DNA of 64,000 bases, taken from Prevotella communis. GTDB lineage: Bacteria; Bacteroidota; Bacteroidia; Bacteroidales; Bacteroidaceae. Location of the stretch: positions 3,162,001 to 3,226,000 of the forward strand of contig NZ_CP091794.1 in NCBI RefSeq assembly GCF_022024175.1, in the 5' to 3' direction. Shown here piece after piece: positions 26,238 to 35,739 of this stretch. Position numbers and translations under genes: made by a program. Positions within the stretch are counted from its first letter, which is position 1; each line of letters opens with the position of its first letter. The notes beneath the pieces were generated by a model. That model had not been told where the DNA came from and ran no database searches. It saw only the letters and a program-made list of their open reading frames with translations.

Positions 26238-29200
26238 TTAGAATGATGTAGAGAAACCGATACTGAATGTCTTGGGTTGCAGGAGCGTGCGTGAGGCAGA
26301 GTTCAGGGAATAAGACTCCGGATCGATATCATGTCCCACCCTTGACCAATAGAACAAGTTGTTGACCTGCAGCGTCAGACGCGTCTGTCCGATATGCAGT
26401 TTCTTCGTGACAGCCTCCGGCAGATGGTATGCCATACTGATACTACGCATCTTGATATAGTCAGCAGGCTTCACCTGTGCGTCGCAATAACGCCACCACT
26501 CAGAGAAAGTAGAGGCATACTGCTGAGCCACGCTACCTGTTGGCATCTCGTAATAGTGCTTCACGGTATGGTCGTTCACGTGGTCCGTAACCATCTGGTA
26601 TGAGTTCATGTCCGTCGCATCCAGACGCAGTTTGTTACCACCGGCATATACCAGCAACGTGTTCAGCTCCAGTTCACGCCAACGCAGACTGAGAGTCAGC
26701 GAACCATTATAGACAGGAACGAGACTGCCCATATTCACCAGCGCGTCAGTTCCTTTCAGCGTTGATGACACCTGAACCTCTGTAGGATTACCATCAGCAT
26801 CAAATGTAGCCATCTCGTTGCCATCCGCATCAAGGATGACAGGATAGCCATTCACCACACGGCTCAACCTATAAGCCCATAGGGTATTATAGCTCGTACC
26901 CTCCACGAAGTAGTTGGCAGGAGCAGTAATGAAGTTAGAGGCGATATCAGTAGAAGAATGTTCTACACGCAACATCTTATTATGGTTCCATGCGATGTTG
27001 AAACCAGCAGACAATGTCCAGTCCTTTGTGCGCAGCAGATTGGCATTAAGCTGCAGTTCCACACCCTGGTTGCGCATCTTTCCGTTATTGATAACACGCT
27101 GTGTAGCACCAAGCGTAGAGTCCAGGTACTTACGTACCAGCAGGTCATCACCTACACGGTTATAGAACTCCAGCGAACCGCTCAGCACATTATTGAGCAC
27201 GCGGAAATCCACACCAGCATTGAATGTCGACGTCTTCTCCCATCTCAGTCTGGGATTCGGCAGGTTGTCATCCGTATATCTCAAGTACTGCGTATTCGTA
27301 GGATCATTATTCTCCGTACGGTAGCGAGCCACGAAATATGTGGTGCTGCTCTGGTCCACATTACCATTCACACCATAGGTAAGACGCAGCTTCAGGAAGT
27401 CGAGCCAAGAGAAATCCTTCATGAATGCCTCCTCAGAGATATTCCATCCGGCACCCACCGACCACAGCGGGTGATGCTGATTCTTCGTATCCAGTCCAAA
27501 GAGGTCGGCCTCATCCCAGCGTATGCTACCCGTGATGTTATAACGATACAGGTAATCGTAGCCTACATTGGCATAGAAAGAGGCATAGCGATGGAATATC
27601 TCCGTCTGACTGGTAGCAGGACCGCCAAGTTTCACGGTGTTACCATAGACCAGGCTCTCCACGCCCACATTATTCAGCGACGCCCAGTCCATGCGTACAG
27701 AAGTGAGTGCCACGTCATTATAGCCATACATCTGCTGCTCTATCGGACGTGCAGCACGGTTCTCCCTCAACTCAAAACCCATGATGGCATTCACATGATG
27801 CTTTGACTCCAGGAAACTCTTCTCGAAGTTCAGCTGGTTACGGAAGGTATAACGACGCGTGTTATTGGTTGTCTGACGATAACGTCCACCCGATGGCAAC
27901 TGACTCACACCATCCAGGTCTATCAGCGCATTATGCGTCATACGCATCAGGTAGGAGTTGGGCTCGTCATACTTCTCCGTACGTGACTGTGTCCATTCAT
28001 ACTGGAACATCAGGTTATACTTAAACCACTTCAGGAATTTCGCCTCCACATTGACAAACGGACGCATACGTAGGTTGCGGTTCTGCGTCAGACTCTCATC
28101 AAGCGACTGCAGCACATTAAATGAGAAAGGCATCAGCACATCCGAACTGGCCAGCTGCTGCTGACTGTCAGCTATGGCCGAACCGTTGAGCGAACCACCT
28201 GCAAATCCGCTGATATTCACATACGGCGTCATCACCAGGTTGCCTTGCGCATCTACTATAGAGGCATAGCGCTCCTGGATATTATAATTGGTGTATGCGT
28301 AATCAGGCACCTGACTATTGGAGAATCGTGTATCAATACCCAACTTGATGCTCAGCCACTTATTCAGCTTGAAATTCGATTTCAAGTAAATACTGAAGAC
28401 ATCGCTGTTATCATTCTTCACACGGTTCTTGTCGTGCTCATAGTTAAACGAGGCAAAATGGTTGGACCGTTGTGATTTCTGCGACAAAGACACATTATAC
28501 CGCTGGGTAACTGCCGAGCGCCATACCAGGTCACGATACTGATTATAGTAATCATTCTGTCGCCATTGTCCGAGTGTGCGGTCCACGTCATCCTGCGTGA
28601 TGCGCCCCTCCGCCTGATCGCGGTATAGCTGATAGAGCGGTGAATAATAATTCTTGGAGAAACTGTTAAAGAGCGTTGCCACACTACCACTGCTGTTCAC
28701 ACGTGCATTATAGACATTGGTCTCGTAGTCAATAATATCCGATGTCGAGGCGTAGTGCATCGCATCAAACGTTGGCTTGGTAGAGATATACCAGTCGGCA
28801 TTCACGCTGACCGTTGTCTTCTCACTCTTTCCCTGCTTGGTTGTGACGACGATAACGCCATTGGCCGCCAAGGCACCATAGATACTGGCAGCAGCGGCAT
28901 CCTTCAGTACCGTTACCGACTCCACATCATAGAGATTTATCTCACTCAGTTCCATGTCGGTGGCCATATCATCTACCACAATCAGTGGTTTCGTACCTAT
29001 ACTGGTAGAGAATGTGCCCACGCCACGCAATACAGGACTACCCTCGCCCGTATTCGGATTGATATCCATGCGCAGGCCGGCCACCTGTCCTTCCAGGGCC
29101 GACAGGATATCCTTATGCATCACGCGATTCAGTTTGGTAGAGTCCACAAAACCGAAGGCGGCAGTTGATCGCTCCCGACTCAGTCGCTGATAACCCGTTG

Positions 29201-29519
29201 ACACCACCACAGCCTCAGCCAGTTGGGTTGTCTGGTCCTTCATCTTCACATCCACCGTCACCTGACCTTTCACGGTCGTCTGGTAAGGTTCCATACCCAC
29301 ATAACGGAACAGCAAGACAGCATTCTCGTTGTCCACAGGAATACGGTACTTTCCATCAAGTCCTGTAACAGCCGTATGCTTTCCATTCTTGACTGCTATC
29401 GTCACGCCATAAAGAGGTTCACCTTTTGTGTCTGACACAGTACCCGTCACCATGCGTTGCGCTTTCACTTCACCGGCAAATAGGATAACAAAGGAGATAA
29501 ATAGAAGATACAATCTCAT
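26238..29519 (-). CDS. SusC/RagA-type TonB-dependent outer membrane transporter
   Basis: A 1093-residue protein. Signal peptide (ends VKA), then a carboxypeptidase-like domain (MVTGTVSDTKGEPLYGVTIA), a plug with the SusC motif (DILSALEGQVAGLRMDINPN, SPVLRGVGTFS) and a 22-strand barrel ending in FSIGFSTSF. It imports a ligand caught by the SusD protein encoded next to it, using TonB energy. No extended N-terminal signalling domain is present, so it does not look like an anti-sigma partner. Confidence 0.95.
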   Translation of the reverse strand: MRLYLLFISFVILFAGEVKAQRMVTGTVSDTKGEPLYGVTIAVKNGKHTAVTGLDGKYRIPVDNENAVLLFRYVGMEPYQTTVKGQVTVDVKMKDQTTQLAEAVVVSTGYQRLSRERSTAAFGFVDSTKLNRVMHKDILSALEGQVAGLRMDINPNTGEGSPVLRGVGTFSTSIGTKPLIVVDDMATDMELSEINLYDVESVTVLKDAAAASIYGALAANGVIVVTTKQGKSEKTTVSVNADWYISTKPTFDAMHYASTSDIIDYETNVYNARVNSSGSVATLFNSFSKNYYSPLYQLYRDQAEGRITQDDVDRTLGQWRQNDYYNQYRDLVWRSAVTQRYNVSLSQKSQRSNHFASFNYEHDKNRVKNDNSDVFSIYLKSNFKLNKWLSIKLGIDTRFSNSQVPDYAYTNYNIQERYASIVDAQGNLVMTPYVNISGFAGGSLNGSAIADSQQQLASSDVLMPFSFNVLQSLDESLTQNRNLRMRPFVNVEAKFLKWFKYNLMFQYEWTQSRTEKYDEPNSYLMRMTHNALIDLDGVSQLPSGGRYRQTTNNTRRYTFRNQLNFEKSFLESKHHVNAIMGFELRENRAARPIEQQMYGYNDVALTSVRMDWASLNNVGVESLVYGNTVKLGGPATSQTEIFHRYASFYANVGYDYLYRYNITGSIRWDEADLFGLDTKNQHHPLWSVGAGWNISEEAFMKDFSWLDFLKLRLTYGVNGNVDQSSTTYFVARYRTENNDPTNTQYLRYTDDNLPNPRLRWEKTSTFNAGVDFRVLNNVLSGSLEFYNRVGDDLLVRKYLDSTLGATQRVINNGKMRNQGVELQLNANLLRTKDWTLSAGFNIAWNHNKMLRVEHSSTDIASNFITAPANYFVEGTSYNTLWAYRLSRVVNGYPVILDADGNEMATFDADGNPTEVQVSSTLKGTDALVNMGSLVPVYNGSLTLSLRWRELELNTLLVYAGGNKLRLDATDMNSYQMVTDHVNDHTVKHYYEMPTGSVAQQYASTFSEWWRYCDAQVKPADYIKMRSISMAYHLPEAVTKKLHIGQTRLTLQVNNLFYWSRVGHDIDPESYSLNSASRTLLQPKTFSIGFSTSF

Positions 29520-29539
29520 GAATCGAATGTTTTAGGTCG

Positions 29540-29547
29540 CAAAAATA
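29540..29547 (-). promoter_or_regulatory. -7 element of the susC operon
   Basis: TATTTTTG on the minus strand, 21 bases before the susC ATG. Confidence 0.55.
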
Positions 29548-29732
29548 CAAAAAATTTCATAAAACGCAAAGCGTTGAGTAAAAAGTTGTACTACTTTCTT
29601 ACTTTTTTTCGCCATTTTGTAACAAAATGCTAACCAAAAACGCAGAATTACAACAAAACTATAACCAAAATGCCTTGAAAGATTCCAGAAAAAAATATTC
29701 GCCAAAAGTGATGATGATAAAGAAAAAAATTG

Positions 29733-29740
29733 TATCTTTG
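29733..29740 (+). promoter_or_regulatory. -7 element of the 29775 gene
   Basis: TATCTTTG followed by CACC, 35 bases before the ATG. Together with the susC promoter it makes the 255-base intergenic region divergent. Confidence 0.6.
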
Positions 29741-29774
29741 CACCCAGAGACTAAACACTTAAAACTTATAGCGT

Positions 29775-30533
29775 ATGAAACACTTATTACTTGCAGTAAC
29801 AATGGTAACGGCCCTGAGCACCTCTGCGTTTGCACAAGGCCAGGTGAGAAACATCTATGCCAGCTCTGAGAAACTGAACACAGAGTTGCTACAGAACACG
29901 AATCAGACCGTACAACTGAACCGCTATCTCTTTGCAGGCTACAACACCCTCTGTCTGCCCATGTCGGTATCAGCTGAACAGTTGGGCGACCTCAAAGCCG
30001 AGCGCTTCCTAAGCATCCAGCAGGAAGGCAACGTGCTGAACCTCTATTTCGTGGAGTGCACCAACGAAGGTCTTCTGGCTGGTGTACCCTATCTGATCAA
30101 CTCACCCAAGAGTCAGTATCTGCGCCTGAAGAATAGCGATGCCCTTAACCTCAACACCGAACTGAAAGCTATCCATATGAGCGATAACAAAGGGAACGCC
30201 GTGACCTTCAGTAGCAACTGGGAAACCGTAACGAAAAACGGTCTATACGGCATTCCTGCCAAGCAGGACGTCACCCCATTGGAGGCCGTGCTTATCCGCA
30301 CCGAGGCCGACAAGGCTTTCCTCCCCACCCGTTGTGGTTTCTCTTGGGACAAGCAGGCATCTACTGCTAAAGAGCTTCGCATCGTACACCTCAAGCAGTC
30401 AGACGTCACAGCCCTCAAGAGCGTGACCATCAAGACATCATCTGACGAAACCTACGACCTGAGCGGACGTAAGCTCAACAAGACCGACAGAGGCATCTAC
30501 GTGCAAGAAGGTAAGAAGATGCTGAAGAAGTAA
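29775..30533 (+). CDS. Exported protein of unknown function with C-terminal tail motif
   Basis: A 252-residue protein. Signal peptide residues 1-20 (ends AFA). The body is mixed beta (LNRYLFAGYNTLCLPMSVSA) without a family I recognise. The tail DETYDLSGRKLNKTDRGIYV, ending in GKKMLKK, is the same kind as in the proteins at 23984 and 39264. It is a single-gene unit with its own promoter and a strong terminator. Confidence 0.7.
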   Translation: MKHLLLAVTMVTALSTSAFAQGQVRNIYASSEKLNTELLQNTNQTVQLNRYLFAGYNTLCLPMSVSAEQLGDLKAERFLSIQQEGNVLNLYFVECTNEGLLAGVPYLINSPKSQYLRLKNSDALNLNTELKAIHMSDNKGNAVTFSSNWETVTKNGLYGIPAKQDVTPLEAVLIRTEADKAFLPTRCGFSWDKQASTAKELRIVHLKQSDVTALKSVTIKTSSDETYDLSGRKLNKTDRGIYVQEGKKMLKK

Positions 30534-30556
30534 AACAAAAGCATAACACCAACAAC

Positions 30557-30586
30557 AAAGGCGAGGATTTTGGTCCTCGCCTTTTT
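30557..30586 (+). terminator. Rho-independent terminator
   Basis: AAAGGCGAGGA, six-base loop, TCCTCGCCTTTTT: an 11-base-pair stem with a T run, 24 bases after the stop of the 29775 gene. Confidence 0.88.
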
Positions 30587-30591
30587 CATAT

Positions 30592-30635
30592 TGCGGTAGC
30601 AAATTTTTCACTTTTCACTATTCCCTTTTCACTTA
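30592..30635 (-). repeat. GTGAAAA/GCTACCGC repeat at the 3' end of sufD
   Basis: On the plus strand GCGGTAGC, AAATTTTTCACTTTTCAC and TATTCCCTTTTCAC. Read on the minus strand, the head supplies the TGA stop of sufD. Same family as 36816 and 43983. Confidence 0.7.
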
Positions 30636-31984
30636 CAAAGCTTGCATCCTGTGCATTTATTCAGTTCGCCACGGAAGCGCTTCTCCACCAGGTAATGCAG
30701 ACGGTCGCGCAGAGGCTCCAGTTGCATGTGGTCTATCACCTCGTTGACAAAAGCATTCTGCAACAGCAGTTTGGCCTCCTCCAGCGAGATACCACGCTGA
30801 CGCATATAGAAGAGTGCCGCATCATTCAGCTGTCCCACCGTAGAACCGTGGGCACACTTCACGTCGTCGGCATAAATCTCCAACATCGGTTGGGTGTACA
30901 TACGTGCCTCCTTCGTGGCCGTGAGGTTCTGGTTCGTCATTTGCGAGGCAGTCTGCTGAGCACCATGCTCTACCAGCACCCTGCCGGCAAAGGCACCCAC
31001 CGCCTGATTGTCGAGCACATACTTATAAAGTTCGTTGGATGTGCAATGAGGCACCTTATGTGCTATCAGCGTGTTATTGTCCACATGCTGTTTCTTGTCA
31101 GCTATCACACAACCATAGCATTGGCACTCAGCACCCTCGCCCGAGAATGTCAGGTCGAGCTTATTACGTGTCACACCATTATGCAACGTGATGACATTGT
31201 GTGTCACACGACTGTCGCGCTGCTGGTCAATATACACATTGCTTACACGTACATTCTTATAATGCGTCTCCTCCAGACAGTAGAGGTCCAGCGATGCGTT
31301 CTCGCCCACAAAGGCCTCTATCACCTGCGTGGTCAGGAAGTTGCGGTCATCAGCGGCATGGTCGCAGAACAGCATCTTGATTTCTGCACCTTCCTCCACC
31401 ACGATAAGCACACGACGGTTCACCATCAGGTCAGGCACCACGCGCTGCGCATTCTGAGGCGTTGCCTTCAGGATATTAATCACCTGAATGGCACGGTCAA
31501 CCTTCACGTTCTTAGGCACATACACCAGCAGGCCATCCTGCGCCAGCATCGTGTTAAGTGCGGTAACGGCATCCTCACTGGTCTTAGCCAACTTCGTGTA
31601 GTACTTGCTCACCAGCTCAGGATAGTCACGCATAGAGCCGATAACCACACCCTCAGGCAGATGTCCCTTTGGTTTCTCGTCGTGGAAAAACATATCGTTC
31701 ACCACAAAATAGAGACTGGTACTCAGGTTGGGCACGTCGCAACGGAAGGTCTCGTAGGGATCCACAGGAATCTGCAAACGATTGACGTTCACACCAAAGT
31801 TAGGCTCAAAGAGCTTCTGGATATCCGTATATTTATAGCGTTCCACCTTCTTAGACGGGAAGCCCTGGGCCTTAAAGTCCTCAAAGGCCTCATCACGCAC
31901 AGCGTTCATCGCCTCTGGGGCATGCGAGAAAATCATCTCACGTGCCTCATTGTATAGTTCTATGTATTGTTGTTCAGACTGCAT
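30629..31984 (-). CDS. sufD: Fe-S cluster assembly protein SufD
   Basis: A 451-residue scaffold subunit of the SufBC2D complex. SufD-type beta-helix region (VEEGAEIKMLFCDH, GVTRNKLDLTFSGEGAECQC) and the C-terminal block KCAHGSTVGQLNDAALFYMR are typical. The chosen ATG at 31984 gives MQSEQQYIEL; the frame extends 21 codons further, but only by translating an interspersed repeat. The C terminus ends in KCTGCKLCK, a cysteine-rich tail that reaches into another repeat. Follows sufC on the same strand. Confidence 0.93.
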   Translation of the reverse strand: MQSEQQYIELYNEAREMIFSHAPEAMNAVRDEAFEDFKAQGFPSKKVERYKYTDIQKLFEPNFGVNVNRLQIPVDPYETFRCDVPNLSTSLYFVVNDMFFHDEKPKGHLPEGVVIGSMRDYPELVSKYYTKLAKTSEDAVTALNTMLAQDGLLVYVPKNVKVDRAIQVINILKATPQNAQRVVPDLMVNRRVLIVVEEGAEIKMLFCDHAADDRNFLTTQVIEAFVGENASLDLYCLEETHYKNVRVSNVYIDQQRDSRVTHNVITLHNGVTRNKLDLTFSGEGAECQCYGCVIADKKQHVDNNTLIAHKVPHCTSNELYKYVLDNQAVGAFAGRVLVEHGAQQTASQMTNQNLTATKEARMYTQPMLEIYADDVKCAHGSTVGQLNDAALFYMRQRGISLEEAKLLLQNAFVNEVIDHMQLEPLRDRLHYLVEKRFRGELNKCTGCKLCK

Positions 31985-32065
31985 ATCAAGTGCGGTAGCC
32001 GCTCGGCCTTTGGACGCTTGCACGGCAAGAAATTTTTCACTTTTCACTCTTCACTTTTCCCTTAA
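31985..32065 (-). repeat. GTGAAAA/GCGGCTACCGC repeat between sufC and sufD
   Basis: On the minus strand: several GTGAAAA units, AAATTTCTT, a variable middle, then GAGCGGCTACCGCA just before the sufD start. Same long form as the copy at 891-977. It fills the whole sufC-sufD gap. Confidence 0.7.
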
Positions 32066-32067
32066 GA

Positions 32068-32823
32068 CTACTCCTCTCCCACTTCTTCCTTAATCCAGTC
32101 GTAGCCGTGCTCCTGAATCTGGACAGCCAGCTCAGGGCCACCCGTCTTCACAATCTTTCCCTTGTAGAGCACATGCACGAACTGAGGCTTGATCATCTCC
32201 AGCAGTCGGTCGTAGTGGGTAATCACGATGCAACTGGTCTCTGGTGTCTGCAGTTTGTTCACACCCTCGGCCACAATACGCATTGCATCCACATCCAGAC
32301 CTGAGTCTGTCTCGTCAAGGATGCTCAACTTCGGTTCCAGCATAGCCATCTGGAAAATCTCATTGCGCTTCTTCTCACCACCGCTAAAGCCCTCGTTTAC
32401 CGAACGGTTAGCCAGTTTTGAGTCGAGCTCTACCACCTTACGCTTCTCGCGCATCAGCTTCAGGAACTCAGCAGCATTCAGAGGTTCCAGTCCCTGGTAC
32501 TTACGCTTCTCGTTGATGGCAGCCTTCATGAAGTTGTTCATGCTGACGCCAGGAATCTCCACAGGATACTGGAAACTCAGGAAAAGACCCTCGTGAGCCC
32601 TGTCCTCAGGTTTCATCTCCAACAGGTTCTTGCCGTTGAAGAAAGCCTCACCCTCAGTCACCTCGTAGAGTGGATTACCCACGAGCACAGCGCTGAGCGT
32701 AGACTTACCAGAACCATTAGGACCCATGATAGCATGTGTCTCGCCATCATTAATCACCAGGTCAATACCCTTCAATATTTCTTTATCGCCAATCTTGGCA
32801 TGCAGGTTTCTTACTTCTAACAT
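32068..32823 (-). CDS. sufC: Fe-S cluster assembly ATPase SufC
   Basis: A 251-residue ABC-type ATPase of the SufBC2D scaffold. Walker A GPNGSGKST, Q-loop FSFQYPVEIPG-like segment (LSFQYPVEIPG), signature NEGFSGGEKKRNEI and Walker B LSILDETDSGLDVDA are complete. First gene of the sufC-sufD unit; a -7 box lies 27 bases before its ATG, so it is expressed apart from sufB. Confidence 0.97.
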   Translation of the reverse strand: MLEVRNLHAKIGDKEILKGIDLVINDGETHAIMGPNGSGKSTLSAVLVGNPLYEVTEGEAFFNGKNLLEMKPEDRAHEGLFLSFQYPVEIPGVSMNNFMKAAINEKRKYQGLEPLNAAEFLKLMREKRKVVELDSKLANRSVNEGFSGGEKKRNEIFQMAMLEPKLSILDETDSGLDVDAMRIVAEGVNKLQTPETSCIVITHYDRLLEMIKPQFVHVLYKGKIVKTGGPELAVQIQEHGYDWIKEEVGEE

Positions 32824-32849
32824 CTTAAGTAATTATTCATTTCAGAGTG

Positions 32850-32857
32850 CAAAGTTA
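32850..32857 (-). promoter_or_regulatory. -7 element of sufC-sufD
   Basis: TAACTTTG on the minus strand, 27 bases before the sufC ATG. Confidence 0.6.
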
Positions 32858-32931
32858 CGGAAAAACATAAGAAATTCAAAGAGAAAACGCAAAAATCCTC
32901 CATAATATTTAGTTTTCTCATTTATTATGCT

Positions 32932-32939
32932 TAACTTTG
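32932..32939 (+). promoter_or_regulatory. -7 element of the membrane protein-kinase pair
   Basis: TAACTTTG, 27 bases before the chosen ATG at 32966. It lies inside the longer reading frame, so the upstream ATG at 32927 is unlikely to be used. Confidence 0.6.
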
Positions 32940-32965
32940 TCGCGAAAATATCTACCGATCAAAAA

Positions 32966-33658
32966 ATGGAACAGGCAATCTACATTGTTACCCTTATACT
33001 GACCGGACTTATCAACTTGGCCATGGGGGGCATCCTTTTTGTAGGCAATAAGGCCTATCGCCAGCAAACCGTATACCTTCGTGCACGTTTGCTGACTATC
33101 TTGTGGCTCGTTGCTTTTGGCTTAGGCTACTTCATCCAGGCCATCTTCCTATGGCGCTACACCTGGCCCACTGCCGCATCGGCACTCACCGTGAGCTTCT
33201 TCCATATCGGAGCCATCTGTTTCAACTGGGGCTATATCCCCCTGCTTAATCCGAATTACCTGACGAAGGGCGTCGTGATTCGCGACCTTCTTATCTATGT
33301 CGTAGGCCTTATCACCTACTGGACCGTAGCCATGCTGTGGCACCATGCGCCAACGTATGTCTGCCTGGCCTTCTGCATCTTCTTTGCCTATGCGGCCTGG
33401 TCGGTATTCACGTTCTACAGGACCTACAACCGCGTGAGTCTCCGCATGATACGCATGACATCCGGCAACGTGATGCAATTCATTCGTTGGATGCAAGTAT
33501 GCTGCGACTGTATTGTACTCTTTGGTATAGGCAGCGTGGCTATCACCGCTATTTTCCCCAACGATATCATCCCCTTCCTCCTGCTCCTCACATCAGGTGC
33601 AGGCATGTTTATGTATATTGCCTATTCCATTAGCAATTACGGAAAATATCTCTCATGA
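32966..33658 (+). CDS. Multi-pass membrane protein paired with a histidine kinase
   Basis: A 230-residue protein with about seven hydrophobic segments (e.g. IYIVTLILTGLINLAMGGIL at the N terminus) and short loops; no catalytic motif. I do not recognise a named family. Its last four bases overlap the start of the histidine kinase gene (ATGA), so the two are made together; it could be the membrane sensor or partner of that kinase. The pair is inserted, in the opposite direction, between sufB and sufC. Confidence 0.7.
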   Translation: MEQAIYIVTLILTGLINLAMGGILFVGNKAYRQQTVYLRARLLTILWLVAFGLGYFIQAIFLWRYTWPTAASALTVSFFHIGAICFNWGYIPLLNPNYLTKGVVIRDLLIYVVGLITYWTVAMLWHHAPTYVCLAFCIFFAYAAWSVFTFYRTYNRVSLRMIRMTSGNVMQFIRWMQVCCDCIVLFGIGSVAITAIFPNDIIPFLLLLTSGAGMFMYIAYSISNYGKYLS

Positions 33659-35739
33659 AGAAAACCAGCCTTATCCTTTTCCTGTTGGCAACCTTATCCA
33701 TCATCACCACGTTTTGTTCCTGTGGTGAGAAATACGTCATCGTCGCCAACACCAACCAGGCCGACAGCCTCATCAACATAGCCTATAAGAATCACAACTA
33801 TGATAGTCTGATTATCCTGGCTGACAGTATGCAGAAGACCGGCGAGCTGTCTGACATGAAGGCTTGCTACTGGCGCGGCTATGCGTTCTCGCGTCAGCAG
33901 AAGATGCGCCTGGCAGAGAGCAACTGGCAACGTGCCATCTCGCTCGACATCCAGACAGACGAGGATAAGGAATACTATGCGAAGTCGGCCAACCGACTGG
34001 CAGGCATCCTGCTGCTCAAGGGCGAATATGAGGCCACGATGAAGGTGGCCATCCCTGCCATGGAGATGATGAAGGAGGCAAAACTGGACGAGACTTCCGA
34101 CTATACCTATCTGCTGGTCACCCTGGGTTGCTGCCAACTGAAACTGGAGAAGCCTACAGAGGCCGCCGTGAATTTCGACCAGGCCTACCTGCGCTATTCC
34201 CAAATGACCACCAAAGACCCTACGGCCAGCCAGTATACCAATGCCATAGTGGGTGTTATCACCATTACGGATAATTACCTCCTGCAGAAGCGTTTCACAG
34301 AGGCTTTCTATTGGGTTTCACACCTAGAGGAACTGCTCAACCAATACCAGATGTTGCCTGATGCCGAACAGACCTTCTTCGACAAGCAGAAGACGCGCCT
34401 GAACCTCTATCGTGCCACCGCCCTGGAGGGACTGGGACAGCATGCCGAGGCAGCAAAGGCCTACGACAAGGCCCGCCTGACCGACTATGCCAGGACCAAC
34501 GAGGGTAAGTTGGAGGCTACCACCTATCTGATGGCAGCTAAGCGCTGGGAAGAGGCAGCCCATAATTTTGAGATTTTCGACGAGCAGGTCAGCAAATACG
34601 GCATCAAGCTCTCGCTCGACATCATCCAGCATTATCTCCTGCCGAAATACAGGGCTAATGTAGGTGCTCAGCAACTCGACTCTGCCGTATACATTGGTAT
34701 GGAGATCTGTACGGCCCTCGACAGCGCTATCGTACAGACGCAGCAGGACGAGGCCCTGGAACTGGCCACCCTCTATAACCTGCAGCAGAAAGAGACGGTC
34801 TTCGTACAGCAGAAGGCTGATATGGCACGCCAGCGCATGGTGGCCACCATCGTAGCCCTCGCCCTGATTATCCTGTTCTTCGTGCTGATTATCTTCTTCC
34901 GCCATAAGGCTGCCATGCGACTGGAGACGGCTTACTACCAACTGGAGATAGCCAACGAGAAGACCAAGGAGTCATCGCGCATGAAGACCTCGTTCATCCA
35001 TCAGATGTCGCACGAGATACGTACGCCGCTGAATATCCTGAGTGGTTTTGCGCAGATTATCTCTACGCCCGATATCAAGCTCGACGAGGAGACCAAGCAG
35101 GACATGAACCGTAAGATCATGGAGAATACCGTGCGCATCACCGAACTGGTCAACAAGATGCTGGAGATGAGTGAGGCCAGCAGCAAGACGGTGATAGAGC
35201 GTACTGAAAACATCCCTGCCACCCAGATTGCCGTTGAGGCGATGAATGCCTTCCCCATTGGCAATAAATACAAGATTCCAATTGACCTGCAACAGGATAA
35301 TAGTACTAACGACGTACGTATCCAGACCAACGAGCAGGCTGCTACGCGTGCCTTGGTGCTGCTGCTTGACAATGCCGAGAAATACACCAGGGAGGGTGCC
35401 ATCCATCTGAAGGTTGACGTGCCTTCAGACAAGGTTGTACGCTATACCGTTGAGGATACTGGCATCGGTGTGCCCAAGGCCGAGGCCGAACATATCTTCG
35501 AGGAGTTTGTGCAGCTCGATGAGAACAACGAAGGCACGGGTATCGGTCTTACCGTGGCCCGCAGCATAGCCAACCGTCTGGGTGGCGACGTCGTCCTTGA
35601 CACCACTTATACCAGCGGTGCCCGTTTCATCATGACATTGCCTTTAAATAAGGTGGGATTTTCCTATCCTACGGTACCCTCCAGCGATACGCTGAGCAGT
35701 TTCTGTGCCTCTACGGCAAACTCCATCGGCAGTTTCTGA
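33655..35739 (+). CDS. TPR-containing sensor histidine kinase
   Basis: A 694-residue protein. The N terminus looks like a lipoprotein or export signal ([11 protein letters not shown]). TPR-like helices fill about residues 35-390, a single membrane segment follows (about 395-420, [20 protein letters not shown]), then a HisKA domain with His453 in [11 protein letters not shown] and a HATPase with [17 protein letters not shown] and [12 protein letters not shown]. No receiver domain and no response regulator next to it, so it is an orphan. The last 76 bases overlap the 3' end of sufB on the other strand. Confidence 0.9.
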   Translation: MKKTSLILFLLATLSIITTFCSCGEKYVIVANTNQADSLINIAYKNHNYDSLIILADSMQKTGELSDMKACYWRGYAFSRQQKMRLAESNWQRAISLDIQTDEDKEYYAKSANRLAGILLLKGEYEATMKVAIPAMEMMKEAKLDETSDYTYLLVTLGCCQLKLEKPTEAAVNFDQAYLRYSQMTTKDPTASQYTNAIVGVITITDNYLLQKRFTEAFYWVSHLEELLNQYQMLPDAEQTFFDKQKTRLNLYRATALEGLGQHAEAAKAYDKARLTDYARTNEGKLEATTYLMAAKRWEEAAHNFEIFDEQVSKYGIKLSLDIIQHYLLPKYRANVGAQQLDSAVYIGMEICTALDSAIVQTQQDEALELATLYNLQQKETVFVQQKADMARQRMVATIVALALIILFFVLIIFFRHKAAMRLETAYYQLEIANEKTKESSRMKTSFIHQMSHEIRTPLNILSGFAQIISTPDIKLDEETKQDMNRKIMENTVRITELVNKMLEMSEASSKTVIERTENIPATQIAVEAMNAFPIGNKYKIPIDLQQDNSTNDVRIQTNEQAATRALVLLLDNAEKYTREGAIHLKVDVPSDKVVRYTVEDTGIGVPKAEAEHIFEEFVQLDENNEGTGIGLTVARSIANRLGGDVVLDTTYTSGARFIMTLPLNKVGFSYPTVPSSDTLSSFCASTANSIGSF

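Noticed and set aside
31985..32047. N-terminal extension of SufD (MKSEKFLAVQ...)
   Set aside because: The extension is a translation of the interspersed repeat; the normal start is at 31984.
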